A stretch of DNA of 64,000 bases from Eudorina sp. 2006-703-Eu-15 (Eukaryota; Chlorophyta; Chlorophyceae; Chlamydomonadales; Volvocaceae), in assembly GCA_003117195.1 (NCBI GenBank), contig BDSI01000144.1, positions 186,001-250,000 of the forward strand. Reading direction: 5' to 3'. The translations under genes were made by a program, and so were the position numbers. Below the pieces are notes generated by a model. It was not told where the DNA came from. It saw only the letters and a list, made by a program, of their open reading frames with translations, and searched no databases. This document shows, piece by piece, positions 49,530 through 60,900 of this stretch (its first letter is position 1; every line of letters starts with the position of its first letter).

Positions 49530-49780
49530 GAAGCACATAGGGTACGACATACACCAAGGCGTTTGATGATACGACACATACCGGGGCCGGGGGCATGACA
49601 CACAACCAGGACCAGGGTACGGCAGAACGACACACACACACACACACAACCACAACCACACACACACACAACCACGCAATTAGGGTCCTCGCAAGTCGTG
49701 TCTCTCGGTTTATTTTAACACACACAACCACACACACACACGGGAAAGGGTGTACGACATGGATACTTACGTGGTGATGT
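49530..49780. repeat. degenerate ACGACACACA minisatellite grading into (CA)n
   Basis: Units related to those at 42,115–42,490 (GGTACGACATACACCAAGGC, GCATGACACACAACCAGGAC), followed by (CA)n/(ACCA) runs at 49,629–49,672 and 49,720–49,741. Confidence 0.7.
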
Positions 49781-49999
49781 GCTGCCTTGTGCAAACCATA
49801 GCCCCATCATGGAGCGCCCGACTGCATACCCGGACCCAACAAGGTCTGACGCGTGAGAGACGCCCCGCTGGGACTCAGCTGGGCGGGCAGGCCTGCCGGA
49901 GGGTGCAACCTTAGCAAGTACGATTAGGTTGGGACGCGAGACCAGGCTAGTTTTACCGCACCGGGCAGGGGCGCGCCTCCGAATTGCTGAGGAACGCGC

Positions 50000-50260
50000 C
50001 CTGGGTGCTGCAAGGACTTGAGGAGGTTGAACAGCGGACTGCGAGGCGCAGACCGCCCGGGATAGGCATCCGCCCAATCCCTTGAGGGGGCACAGCTGTC
50101 ACCGATCCTCAGGGATCGGGCGCGCGCCCTTGGTTGAGAGCGAGGGGACAGAGGCCCCTTACGCCCCTTTCCCCCGTATCCGGGGGAGAGTGCTTCGGCG
50201 GTCTCCCGTATGGGGCGGGTTAGCGCCCCCGGCCAGCGTCGGCCCGGTAGATATGTAACG

Positions 50261-50293
<33 letters not shown>

Positions 50294-50310
50294 ACCACAC
50301 ACACACATAT
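50000..50310 (+). mobile_element. non-LTR retroelement 3' end 'family B' with (CA)n tail
   Basis: About 93% similar by eye to 32,535–32,889, from CCCTGGGTGCTGCAAGGACT to ATATGTAACGATTTACACAC, then (CA)n and (AT)n. It appears inserted into the 3' flank of vWA–kinase copy C; the matching flank of copy D (57,700) lacks it. Confidence 0.75.
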
Positions 50311-50471
50311 ATATATATAGGCCGGCGGCAGCGCCAAGAAGGTGCACGTCCTAGGCTGCTGCTGCTGAGACGCGAGCAGCGCCGGTCAGCAGTACCGAGA
50401 GAGGCACCCGAAGCAGGTACGTAGGCTCGGGATGGACCGGGCGGTGGCCCCATGCATCGGTATGATCCTCG

Positions 50472-53400
50472 CTAGACAGGGCCGGGCTCCAGCCGCAGCC
50501 GCCTGCACAGCGGGTTGCAGACGTGAGTGCTGAAGAAGGACTGCATGCCCCGCTGCCCCTTGTCGGTGGCGCGGGTGTCGCTCTTGGGCCTGGCCTTGTG
50601 GTGAATGACGGGATCGGTCAGCGTGAAGCCGTCCACGGGGTTCCAGACGCCCTATTGTCAGCATGGCGTATGCATGAGAGGGTGGAAGGAACGGTTGGAA
50701 AATAGCAGAGGGACGGGATTGGAGAGCGCGAGGTGGTCGGGGGTAGTAATGGGTAAGGCGTGCTGATTGGTTCGGCTGTTACATCATTTGGCATTCGTAC
50801 GCACCCTTGACAGGAACGTGTAGCTCATACATTTCAGCTATTCCCGCTACCAGCATAATTTGGGGGCTACGTACTGTGCGTGTTTCCGGTTCAACATTGG
50901 TCATCTGTTAATTCTTTATTAATCAGTCCGACCTTACTGCGGACGACATGTAACAACCCCAACCGACCAACCTCCGCCCCGACTCACCTGAAGGTCGCAC
51001 ACCAGCCTCTTGCCGTCCGTGACGCTGTACGTGAAGTGCGAGAAACACTGCGGCACATGCTCGACGAGGGCGGGCTCGGTGGCGCGCCCACCGTCGTACT
51101 CGCTGCCGTACAGGCTGTCGTTGTCAACACCGGCGTCTTCATCTTCGTCATCCTCCGCGATGAAACCCAGGTGTGTGTCGTTGAAGCTCTCGGCGGGGGC
51201 TGCGGCTGCGGCGGCTGTGACGGCGGCTGCGGCGGCTGCTGGTGCCAGCGAAGCCTGGGTCACTCCACCCGCGTTGTTGTTCCTGAGCCAAAGGCAAAAC
51301 GTGTGACGCCGGATTACAGTAGAAGTCCCTACAAATGACCCTGCACAGCATCCCGAAAAGCCTTTGGCCGCGCCGTGTTACAATAAGAGTCACGCCAACG
51401 CGTCAAAGCTATGACTATGAAGCACACCACGGATGTTACCGCGGACCCCGCGGGTCATCGGTGACAGCCAACTGCGACAGCCGAAGCTTCCTCACCGTAC
51501 ACTGCATAAACGAGCTTGCGCCACCATGGCGCACCGGACAGGCTCCACAAGTGCACCGAAACACTCCCCGGGCCCATACTACCAGGGTGACAATAGCTAT
51601 CTACCAAATTAGGGTCCAAACTGTGGTCGCCAAGTTAGGACCCTCGCAGCATCCCGCCGACCCATGTGGTTCCAAGTACACCGCCTCTGAGTTCGTTGGG
51701 ACAGCAGTACTCCTGGTTCCATCCCAATGGTGCAAAGCGGCCTCCAAACAGACCTGCTCGCTAACTCACCACTTGATGAACTTGCCCTCCAGCTCCTGCT
51801 CCACCAGGATCTGCAGCTGCCCAGTACGCGAGTAGCGACCCCCGTCCCGGAGGGTGTACACGTAGCAGGGCAGGAAGTGCACCTGCCACTCGGGGCCGCC
51901 CTGCAGCCGCCGGTTGAACAGCAGCGCCAGCTCCTCAGCCTCGGCTGCGTGGGGGCGGGTAGGTGCAACAGGTGGGGCCAGGAGGGCAGGGACGGGCGAG
52001 GAGGGCGTGGGTGAAGCCGTCGGGTCGAGTGTATTGTGTGAGAGGACACAGAAGCAGCAAGCCCCTCCGCGGCGTTGCTGGTGCTGGGACGTCAAACTTC
52101 ACGGCGGAGACCTGCTTCTCTGCTCTTGCTGCTGTCCTGCAGCCTGATACACATGATTCATGATCTGCGATCGACGATCCACGCTCACAAGCAGGTCCGA
52201 TTACACACCAACCCCGCCGCCACTTCGTCCTAATCTTTCCTGGAGCCTTCATTTCATTGAAACACGCACAACACAAGGCAGATGACTGACAGCAGCCAAA
52301 GCTCACCCTGGTTCTTGCAGAACTGCAGGTGGAACTCCGAGCTGTCCAGGTCCTCCGTGTACAGCGAGCTTTTGGCCACCAGGCGCGGGCCCACACACAC
52401 GCCGGTGGAGCCGCCATCGAAGCTCACGACCTCCGTGAACTGGTACACCACCCGCTCCGAGCCCTGCGCGAAGGCCTTGGTGGCGTGGGCCACGCCCTCC
52501 TGCATGTCCGGGATCTCGCGCCGCCAGGTCGCCACAAACTCGGAGGATGTGAAGGGCTCGATGGTCATGCACTTGGTGGCGGCATCGTACCGGCGCTTAT
52601 GAACCAAGTTACCTCCGCAGAACAGTTCCCAGACGAGGCCGTTTCCGATGGTCTCACACTCCTCGTAGGCCTGCCGCTCCACCTTGTCCGCGATGTCGAT
52701 TCGAAGGGTGAGGGAGGAGCTGCCGCCGCCGCCGCCGCGGCGTGGTGCGGCCGCCTCCGTTCGAAGAGAGGTGAGGGAGCTGGTCAGGGAGGTGAAGGCG
52801 GTGCGCAGGCCGGCTGCCGACAGGCCCAGCTTCTGGGGGTTAGTTGTTAGGACCAGATCGGGATTTCGATAGGGCAGGGTTCAGATAGGGGTTCAGATAG
52901 AGGTTCATATCTGCGCTGACACGTGCTTGACTGATAGAGGCCACAAAAACGTGTGGAGCCTGACGTCCGGTGCGCCAAGGTGGCGCGGTTTCGTTTTTCC
53001 AGTGCGTGTTGCGTGTTGCGTGTGTGAGGAGGCGACGGCTGCTGCCACCGATGACCCTAGCGGGGTCCACGCACTGTAACACAACATCATACATAATTGA
53101 ATCATTAATGGCGGGCATACATACATCTCTCGTATGCGCGCCGCAGTGCAGCAACTACTTAACTTTGTTGGACCGTGCACGCCACGTGCTCCACATGTAC
53201 CTGGAACGAATGCCGCGGCAGGGCCTTGGCAATCCTGGCGAGCACGGAGTAGTTCTCGTCGGGCGGCCCAAACGCCACCGTGCCGATGAACACGCGGTCC
53301 CGCCCAAGCAGGTCGCCCATCCGCTTTACGCGCGCCACACAGTCCTCAACGACCTGCTTGTAAATCATATCACGGCACTGGTGCGCTTGACGGCAGCCCC

Positions 53401-55347
53401 GCGGCTTCCTGTGGGCCCGGCGGGGCTTCCGGTGTCTGCCGCCCTTCTGCTGGGCGTCCTTCCTCGCATAAAACGCGTCCCAGACATGGCAGCCGTGCAC
53501 ACAGCTCTTGCCCACGTGGTCGCTGGGGCCGCCGTCGGAGAGCAGCACCAGGAAGAGTTGGTTGGAGCGGCCTGCGTCGCCGGCCAGCAGCTTGAGGGCG
53601 GCGTCCAGTGCGGGCAGGTAGTTGCCGTGGGACTGTGCGCGGGCGGACATGCGGCCCTGGAGCAAGGCCAGCAGCTCCGCATCGGGTGCGGCGCGCTCCA
53701 GAACCACGGTCGCTCCATCGCTCATCTCGATGACCGACACCTGGACCTCGGGGGTGGAGCGAGGTTAGCAGATTGTTGGATAGATGGAGATCATGGGTGG
53801 GTTTTAAGTTAAACTTTCCATATTCTTACATGTTTCAGTGTAACGGAATCTCCGCAGCTCGCTATACATATCCTTCCAAGCCGAGCAACCCGTCGTGTGC
53901 AGCAGTGGCGAGCGATCCGACCCCCGGAACGCGTAAGTGGGGACATCCAGACAAGGTGAAAGCCAACAAACAAGTCATGTCCAGGCCCCCGACCGATTGC
54001 CGTACCCGCCAACACATGCCATCACCCACCTCCATCCTCCCCACGCCGGACTGGCGCAGCTGCGGCTCGATGAGGTCCCGCGCCAGGCAGTCGTACACCG
54101 CCGCCGTACGGCTGTCGTACCCCGGCACGTCATTCTTGCGCATAGAGCCGCTGTGGTCCACAATCACGACCACGTGGGCGGCCCCGCCTCCCGCAGCAGC
54201 AGCCCCGCCCAGGGTCCGGGGCACTTCCTCCAGCGCATCCGCGAGCCGCCAGCTGGTGATCTCGTGGCGGCTGGTCTCGTCCGTGATGTACACGACACCC
54301 TGGGCTTCACCAACACCAGCAGCAGCGGTGGCAGCAGCGGAGGCCGTCGTAGCAATAGGGGCAGTAAGCGTATGTACCTTGTGGCGTTAATACTAAATTA
54401 ACATCAGCGGCGGCAGGAGAAGGAGCAGCGGGAGCAGCCGCAGTATTGAGCTCTATTTTTGACGTTGCCGATCAAGCAGAAGTGAGCTCTTTCATGGTGA
54501 CATGGGCCGGGAACACATTATCTGGAAACACGCAGCCGGGGCTTATGCCAAGAAAGACAGCTCTCGTTGCGGGAATACTGCTGCGCAGAAAGGAAAGATG
54601 CCGTTAATGGCCTGCGCCGTTGAGCCCCTAGCTACAGCTGCCACCCGGTGAAAACCCTGATGACAACGAACAGCCCCTCCAGCGGGTTGCCTAGGACTTA
54701 CTACATCAATCCACAGAACTTGGCCATTCCGTAAAGCATCGAGTCGGTTCGATCCGGGTCTGGTCGAAAATGGTTGAGATTAGGGGAGTCCCGCTTGGAC
54801 AGCCCGGCTCTTCAGTCGAGTCCGAGACAGTCGCCGGTGTAAATGGCCTTGTGCCACGGTTCACGGTGCAAGGGACAGCCCGAGATTAGCGGGTCCGGCT
54901 ATTGAATCCGCCGGCCACATACGAGGAAATCGTTGGGCGGCTTTCCCCGGTAACACGGATAGGGGCCGCAGGCGAATACCTACCTGTGTGAACAGATTAC
55001 TGGTGACCATTGTCGACTCCCAACCCTGACATGGGCGGTCCCCTTAACACACGGGAGTATTCTTTCTTTCTTTATACTTACTAACTCTCTTCTTATTGAT
55101 AGTCACCACGCGCTTCCCGATACCATGTACTTGCCTTGTGCGTGTACCGCCAGCGCGTCTTGCCGTCCCGCCCCGGATTGGCGCGCTCCCTTCTGCCGTA
55201 TTTGACGGCTTCCTGCAGCCCCCGCTTGTCGATCCCGTGCGTGTTGTACGACATCGACGACACGGCCGCCGAGGGCGGCAGCATGGCAGCTTCCTTCAGG
55301 CCCAAGCCCGCGAGACTTCCGCTGAGGTCGTCCACCAGTTTCTCCAT
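50472..55347 (-). CDS. vWA–alpha-kinase paralogue C (apparently intact)
   Basis: Exons (minus): 55347–55135, 54299–54030, 53740–53201, 52832–52307, 51944–51770, 51282–50988, 50651–50472; 732 residues, phase-consistent throughout. The first intron again begins GC (AAG|GCAAGT). The vWA domain has VDHSGSM and LLSDGG. The spacer in exon 3 is very basic here (KDAQQKGGRHRKPRRAHRKP) and differs from B and D. The alpha-kinase has AFAQGSERVVYQF, VAKSS, KWNNNAGGV, DLQGVW and HVCNPLC. The last intron ends in AATAG where B, A and D have ACAG or GCAG; still AG. Next to it upstream is a promoter-like region shared with copy D. Substrate and role unknown; likely a cytosolic Ser/Thr kinase of the alpha family. 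Confidence 0.88.
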
Positions 55348-55503
55348 TGGGCAGGAGATGTCGCGCTCGCTGCGTGCTGTAGGGACGGCGTTTGCCGGTA
55401 AGCTGGTCGATGGGTCGGTTGGTCACACGACTCACAAAAGGCCTTTCTTCGTTGACCTTCGGGGAAGCTCTTTCACAGTCTGTCTGTGAACGGTGTAGTC
55501 CAG

Positions 55504-55880
55504 GCCATGCGAGATGCGGCCGTGATTGGCGTTTTATGCTGTCGGCGAAGGTCGTATCTTACCTATGCAGCTGCCTCACTTTATATATGTCAGCGGCCTG
55601 AGCCCTGAGGCTTGACCGTATGTAAACCATAGTCTACAAAATGCTACGAACAGCATGGTAGTAGGTTTGTATATATGCCAGATGGCTCGATGGTCAATCT
55701 GTCAAACATAAATAAGGCCTGCCAGCCGCCCCGCCCAATCAAAAAGGCTGGCAGCAGTACTTCTCGTAGTGAAAACCTTTTATTGAGGATGTCCATTGGT
55801 GCTTGTACGTATGATCATCGCGGATCCCAGCCGTGACAAGACCCGTGAGGACCATTACGCGGAAAATCGATCACAAAATC
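55504..55880 (-). promoter_or_regulatory. upstream region of copy C shared with copy D; candidate TATA box
   Basis: Two blocks are conserved upstream of both C and D. One is near 55,530–55,575 (GCTGTCGGCGAAGGTCGTAT, CTATGCAGC), matching 63,215–63,265. The other is at 55,825–55,880 (CCGTGACAAGACCCGTGAGG), matching 63,490–63,545. A minus-strand TATATAAA lies at about 55,580–55,587, roughly 235 bp before the start codon. Conservation outside coding exons may reflect recent duplication alone. Confidence 0.4.
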
Positions 55881-57609
55881 CGACGGAGCCAAGCAAAGTG
55901 AATAATACCTCACATGAACTTTGTCAAGCCGGTGTCCACAGACAAGATGAAATGTGCTTCATCATTAAACAATAAAGTTATAAGAAAACAAGTAAGCCCA
56001 GGTTGCACACGTAAGAGTTACGGGTGCGCGACGCGACATCAACATGCGCCGGATTATTATACTTTTAAATGTAAAACATTGAGAAATAATAATAAAATTT
56101 CTTAACTGCAAGGCAACAGATCGATAACTCCGGGGTCTCTCCGATCTTTCTGTCAGATATGATAGAACATCAACAATCAAGTATAGTAGTAAATTTATTA
56201 TAGTTTGTTAGCTGACGAGTGGTGTGAACTCACAGTGGTCAAGTCGCAATTAGCGCAGCGCGTACATCGAAGCGGCAGTCGTTGTACTGTTCTTCTAAGA
56301 AATTTGACCATACAAAATATGTCAATCTAGAAAACATAAGCAAAAAGTAAGGGGCGGGCCCACCATTATCCACTTGCGCGCGTCTTGCGTGCTTGCGTCT
56401 CGACTGGTTTTGTGCAAGTGTCTTGCGCATCCAGACATGGCAACCTTACTAATACACACATTCTTTTATTACGGAATTTTTAATTATGGAACTCTTACTT
56501 CGTGACGCGGCTCTGCGTGCCGGAGGGTTTATAAAGGCTAAAGCCTATCTGCGGAGTGCATGTCACTCAGATTCTATGTCATACATATCGTTTGCAAGGA
56601 GGCATTTTGCAGGGGAACAGATGACATGAGAAAGCTGTAACTCTACGTACAGGGCCAATAGGGCGACCCGCGCAACATCCCCGGGCCGGTGCTTATCATT
56701 GCCCATCGCACAGTATGTAGGGAATACATCACGTGTAATGATATCGAGCAAGTGATTCGAGCTAGCGAGGCCATTGTAAACCGCCGTCCGTCGGGAGTCA
56801 AGACAGGGGTCCGTCAAGCGCAGGCTGTACGGACAGGTGGTGCTCTGCTTTACCACCACCGATGTCAAACGGCAGCCCCTCACACGACTGCTCTTGATCA
56901 CCTCGTCAAATCCAGGACTGTCCGACATATGTAATCTTCTCACACGGCCCGCACGGCCGAACCCAGCAGCAGCCCCGCCCCGCCCGTTGCACCCACAGCG
57001 CCCGCGTGGCTGGGGGTTTTGTGGTCTGTCGTCTGTCCTGGCAGGCTCACATGTACGTATGCCGTACACAGATGTGCGATGTGCCGTCTGCACATCGCAC
57101 ATACACGGTGACGGCATTGGGGACCCCTGGGTCAGTCACGAACCACTGGATATGCATGCGGGGGCGTCATGCTCTACTCGTCCTGCTGACGACGTCCTGA
57201 CTACTTCCTGAGCAAGGAAAGCGCGCCATCTCAAGGTAAGATAACAACCCCGCCCCCCAGTCAAGTGAAATGTCCACCCACGCGCCCACGGCGGCCGAAT
57301 GCCACGCCGGCCTTCCCTCACACCGGGCTCATATACATGTATGCCTCCACCCGCAACCCGCCACCGCAAGGGTTCGCCCGGCGTAACACTATCACTGTTG
57401 CTGTTTTATACAACATATTTTATTCTTACTGTTAGCGACCATCCCGGTACTGTCATCGACCATCCCGACGAATAAAGCCAGACGCGATCAGGATTTCGAC
57501 CCGGAGAGGTGAGGACTGAGGGTCCGCCCACACATCGAGGCGAGGCCCATGCACATGGCGATACGAAAACACATCGATCGACGCTCGGGGTGTAAAAGCA
57601 CATCGTGGC
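55881..57609. other. intergenic between copies C and D; no confident gene
   Basis: A minus-strand frame at 56,563–57,117 (184 codons) has no recognisable domain. A short inverted repeat, ATGTGCGATGTGC...GCACATCGCACAT, lies at 57,072–57,104. AT-rich stretches lie at 55,960–56,110 and 56,450–56,480. Confidence 0.4.
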
Positions 57610-57708
57610 ACGTGAGGTACGACACACCCATCAAGGCGTTTGGCACGACACATGCCGGGGCCGGGGGCACGACACACATCCAGGACCAGCGTACGACACA
57701 CACAACTA

Positions 57709-57922
57709 GGCCGGCGGCAGCGCCAAGCAAAGCAATCTGGGAAAGAAGGGGGTATTTCCTTCATTCGTAGTGACGCTCGTATCCGTAACAAGGTGCACGT
57801 CCTAGGCTGCTGCTGCTGAGACGCGAGCAGCGCCGGTCAGCAGTACCGTGTGAGGCACCCGAAGCAGGTACGTAGGCTCGGGATGGACCGGGCGGTGGCC
57901 CCATGCATCGATATGATCCTCG
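57709..57922. repeat. 3'-flank block shared by copies C and D
   Basis: AGGCCGGCGGCAGCGCCAAG ... AAGGTGCACGTCCTAGGCTG ... GTACGTAGGCTCGGGATGGA is nearly identical to 50,318–50,471. This copy holds about 60 extra bases (57,727–57,790) between the first two landmarks, so one flank has an insertion or the other a deletion. Confidence 0.8.
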
Positions 57923-60900
57923 CTAGACAGGGCCGGGCTCCAGCCGCAGCCGCCTGCACAGCGGGTTGCAGACGTGGGTGCTGAAGAAGGACTGCATGCC
58001 CCGCTGCCCCTTGTCGGTGGCGCGGGTGTCGCTCTTGGGCCTGGCCTTGTGGTGAATGACGGGATCGGTCAGCGTAAAGCCGTCCACGGGGTTCCAGACG
58101 CCCTGCAACATTATTGCGTAGGCGAGGGGGTTGAAGGAGGGGTTTCAGTTGGGTTTGTTTCCCCAGACCCACCTACCGTGTCTAGGAGTACTCCTACGTA
58201 TCGATCGAGCGGAATCACAGGCACGCACGCACGCAGGGGGCGGAGAGGGGGCACCGGTTTGTTGCTCTTTTGCGGTTTCGTTGTGTTCATTGACAAGTGG
58301 GGGGGAGACGGAGGAGGGACCGAACGAGACGTACGGCACCGTGCTTGGTGGTTGCTTTGGCCGCACGGCCCATCATTATTGCCCGCCAGATTCCCACTGC
58401 TGGTGGCCGCTGGTCGCCTAACGACCGAGGTAGGCGCTATGCATATGCAACCTTGTAGCGGTTGCATTATGCGTAGGCAGCATACATGCATGTGTGGGCT
58501 GTCACCCATTACGCGAGGGGGCCACTGCAATGCATGGATGACGGATATGGGTGGGTTGTGCTGTGATCCAAGCGACATTATCCGCTGGTTGGTATTCTTT
58601 CGACCCTAGCTACAGGAAGGTGATTTAGGGTATGTTGTCATGAAAAAGGTATGCTCCCGCCCGCGGCGGCAGTTACCAGCTCGCCAGCCCCTACCCGACC
58701 GACCAACCTCCGGCTCACCTGGAGGTCGCACACCAGCCTCTTGCCGTCCGTGACGCTGTACGTGAAGTGCGAGAAGCACTGCGGCACATGCTCGGCAAGG
58801 GCGGGCTCAGTGGCGCGCCCGCCACCGCACTCGCTGCCGTACAGGCTGTCGTCGTCAAAACCGGTCTGTTCATCCAGTTCACCTTCATCCTCGGCGTACT
58901 CCGCGATGGCACCCGGGTGTTTGTTGGTAGAGCTCGTGGCGGCGGCGGCGGCGGCGGGCACAAACGGAGCCGCGGTAACCCCTCCCGCGTTGTTGTTCCT
59001 GAGCCAAGCCGACATGGGGATTAAAGAGCATAACAAGACCATATGTTGCAAGCTGTCGCATCCTTGGATCTATCCAAGATGTCAATTGCAGACTGAGAAA
59101 CCGACGACCTATGGTTCCAAGTACACCCCCGCCGAGTTGGGACCCTCGCAGCACCCCGCCGACCCATGGTTCCATTCCAATGGTTCAAAGCGGCCTTCAA
59201 TAGACCTGCTCGTTAACTCACCACTTGACGAGATTGCCCTCCAGCTCCTGCTCCACCAGGATCTGCAGCTGCCCAGTGCGCGAGTAGCGGCCCCCGGCCC
59301 GGATAGCCCGGATGGTGTACAGGAAGCAGGGCAGGAAGTGCACCTGACACTCGGGGCCGCCCTGCAGCCGCCGGTTGAACAGCAGTGCCAGCTTCTCAGC
59401 CTCGGCTGTATATATGGGGGCAGGAAGGCGGGGCCGGGAGGCACGGGCGGTCGAGTAGGGCGTGGGTGAAATCATTGCAGCGAGCAGACGGATTGAGGGA
59501 CGAACACTGCAGCGCGCGGTAAACTAAACTGAGCACTGTCATAATGCGGTGGGGCCTACTGGGGCGGTGGGGCCTACTGGGGCTTGCTCTGGTATACACC
59601 GATGATCCCGTTGGGGTCCGCTGTAACATTCATTCATTCATTCATAATGCAGCAGACTTTAATGTATGTTACAATTACCCCGTGATCAATGGGTTTTGTT
59701 GCTTTCAACACACCATACAACAAGGAACAGCAGCTCACCCTGGTTCCTGCAGAACTGCAGGTGGAACTCCGGGCTGTCCAGGTCCTCCGCGTACAGCGAG
59801 CTCTTGGCCACCAGGCGCGGCCCCACACACACGCCGGTCGAGCCGCCATCGAAGCTCACGACCTCCGTGAACTGGTACACCACCCGCTCCGAGCCCTGCG
59901 CGAAGGCCTTGGTGGCGTGGGCCACGCCCTCCTGCATGTCCGGGTTCTCGCGCCGCCAGGTCGCCACCGGCTCGGAGGATGTGAAGGGCTCGATGGCCAT
60001 GCACTTGGTGGCGGCATTGTACCGGCGCTTGCGAACAAACTGTTTTCCGCAGTACAGATTCCACGCGACGCCGTTTCCGATGGTCTCGCGCTCCTCGTAG
60101 GCTTGCCGCTCCACCTTGTCTGCAATGTCGGTTGGGAGGGTGGGGGAGGAGCTGCCGCCGCGGCGTGGTGCGGCCGCCTCCGTTCGAAGCGAGGTGAGGG
60201 AGCTGGTCAGGGAGTTGAAGGCTGTGCGCAGGCCGGCTGCCGACAGGCCCAGCTTCTGCAGGAGTCGGGGGATTGGCAGTAAGGCGGGGTTGGATTTAAC
60301 GATACTGTAATCCAACCAAGCAACCTACGGACCGGCAGGATCAATTTCAGGATTCCATGAATTGGGCGGGGTAACGCCCGCAGCGCACATGTGGACATGT
60401 TGTATGTTGGGACCCGCGGGGTCCGCTGTAACATCCTTAGTAATTATATGTTGGGACTTTGGGATGCCGGCTGCGTACAAGTGAGACACCACAGAGCACC
60501 TCGATGTGCGGCCGTGGATGGCATTTGGACTGTATATCGGAAACGCTTTCCTGCTGCACGTGTGCGTGGGCGCACATGACACAGCACAATGTCGTACAAT
60601 CGCCCCCCACGCAGAGTCCCATGCATGCCGCCACGACCACACACTGTTGTACCTGGAACGAATGCCGCGGCAGGGCCTTGGCAATCCTGGCGAGCACGGA
60701 GTAGTTCTCGTTGGGCGGCCCAAACGCTACTGTGCCGATGAACACGCGGTCCCGCCCAAGCAGGTCGCCCATCCGCTTTACGCGCGCCACACAGTCCTCA
60801 ATGACCTGCTCGTAAATCATACCACGGCACTTTGTCGGTGACTCGGGACAGTCCTGCAGCCGCGGCTTGGGCCGGGGCGCCTTCCCCTTGCGCCCCCCCT

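Noticed and set aside
56563..57117. 184-codon minus-strand open frame
   Set aside because: No domain and no splice or polyadenylation context. Its length is not unusual for GC-rich DNA.
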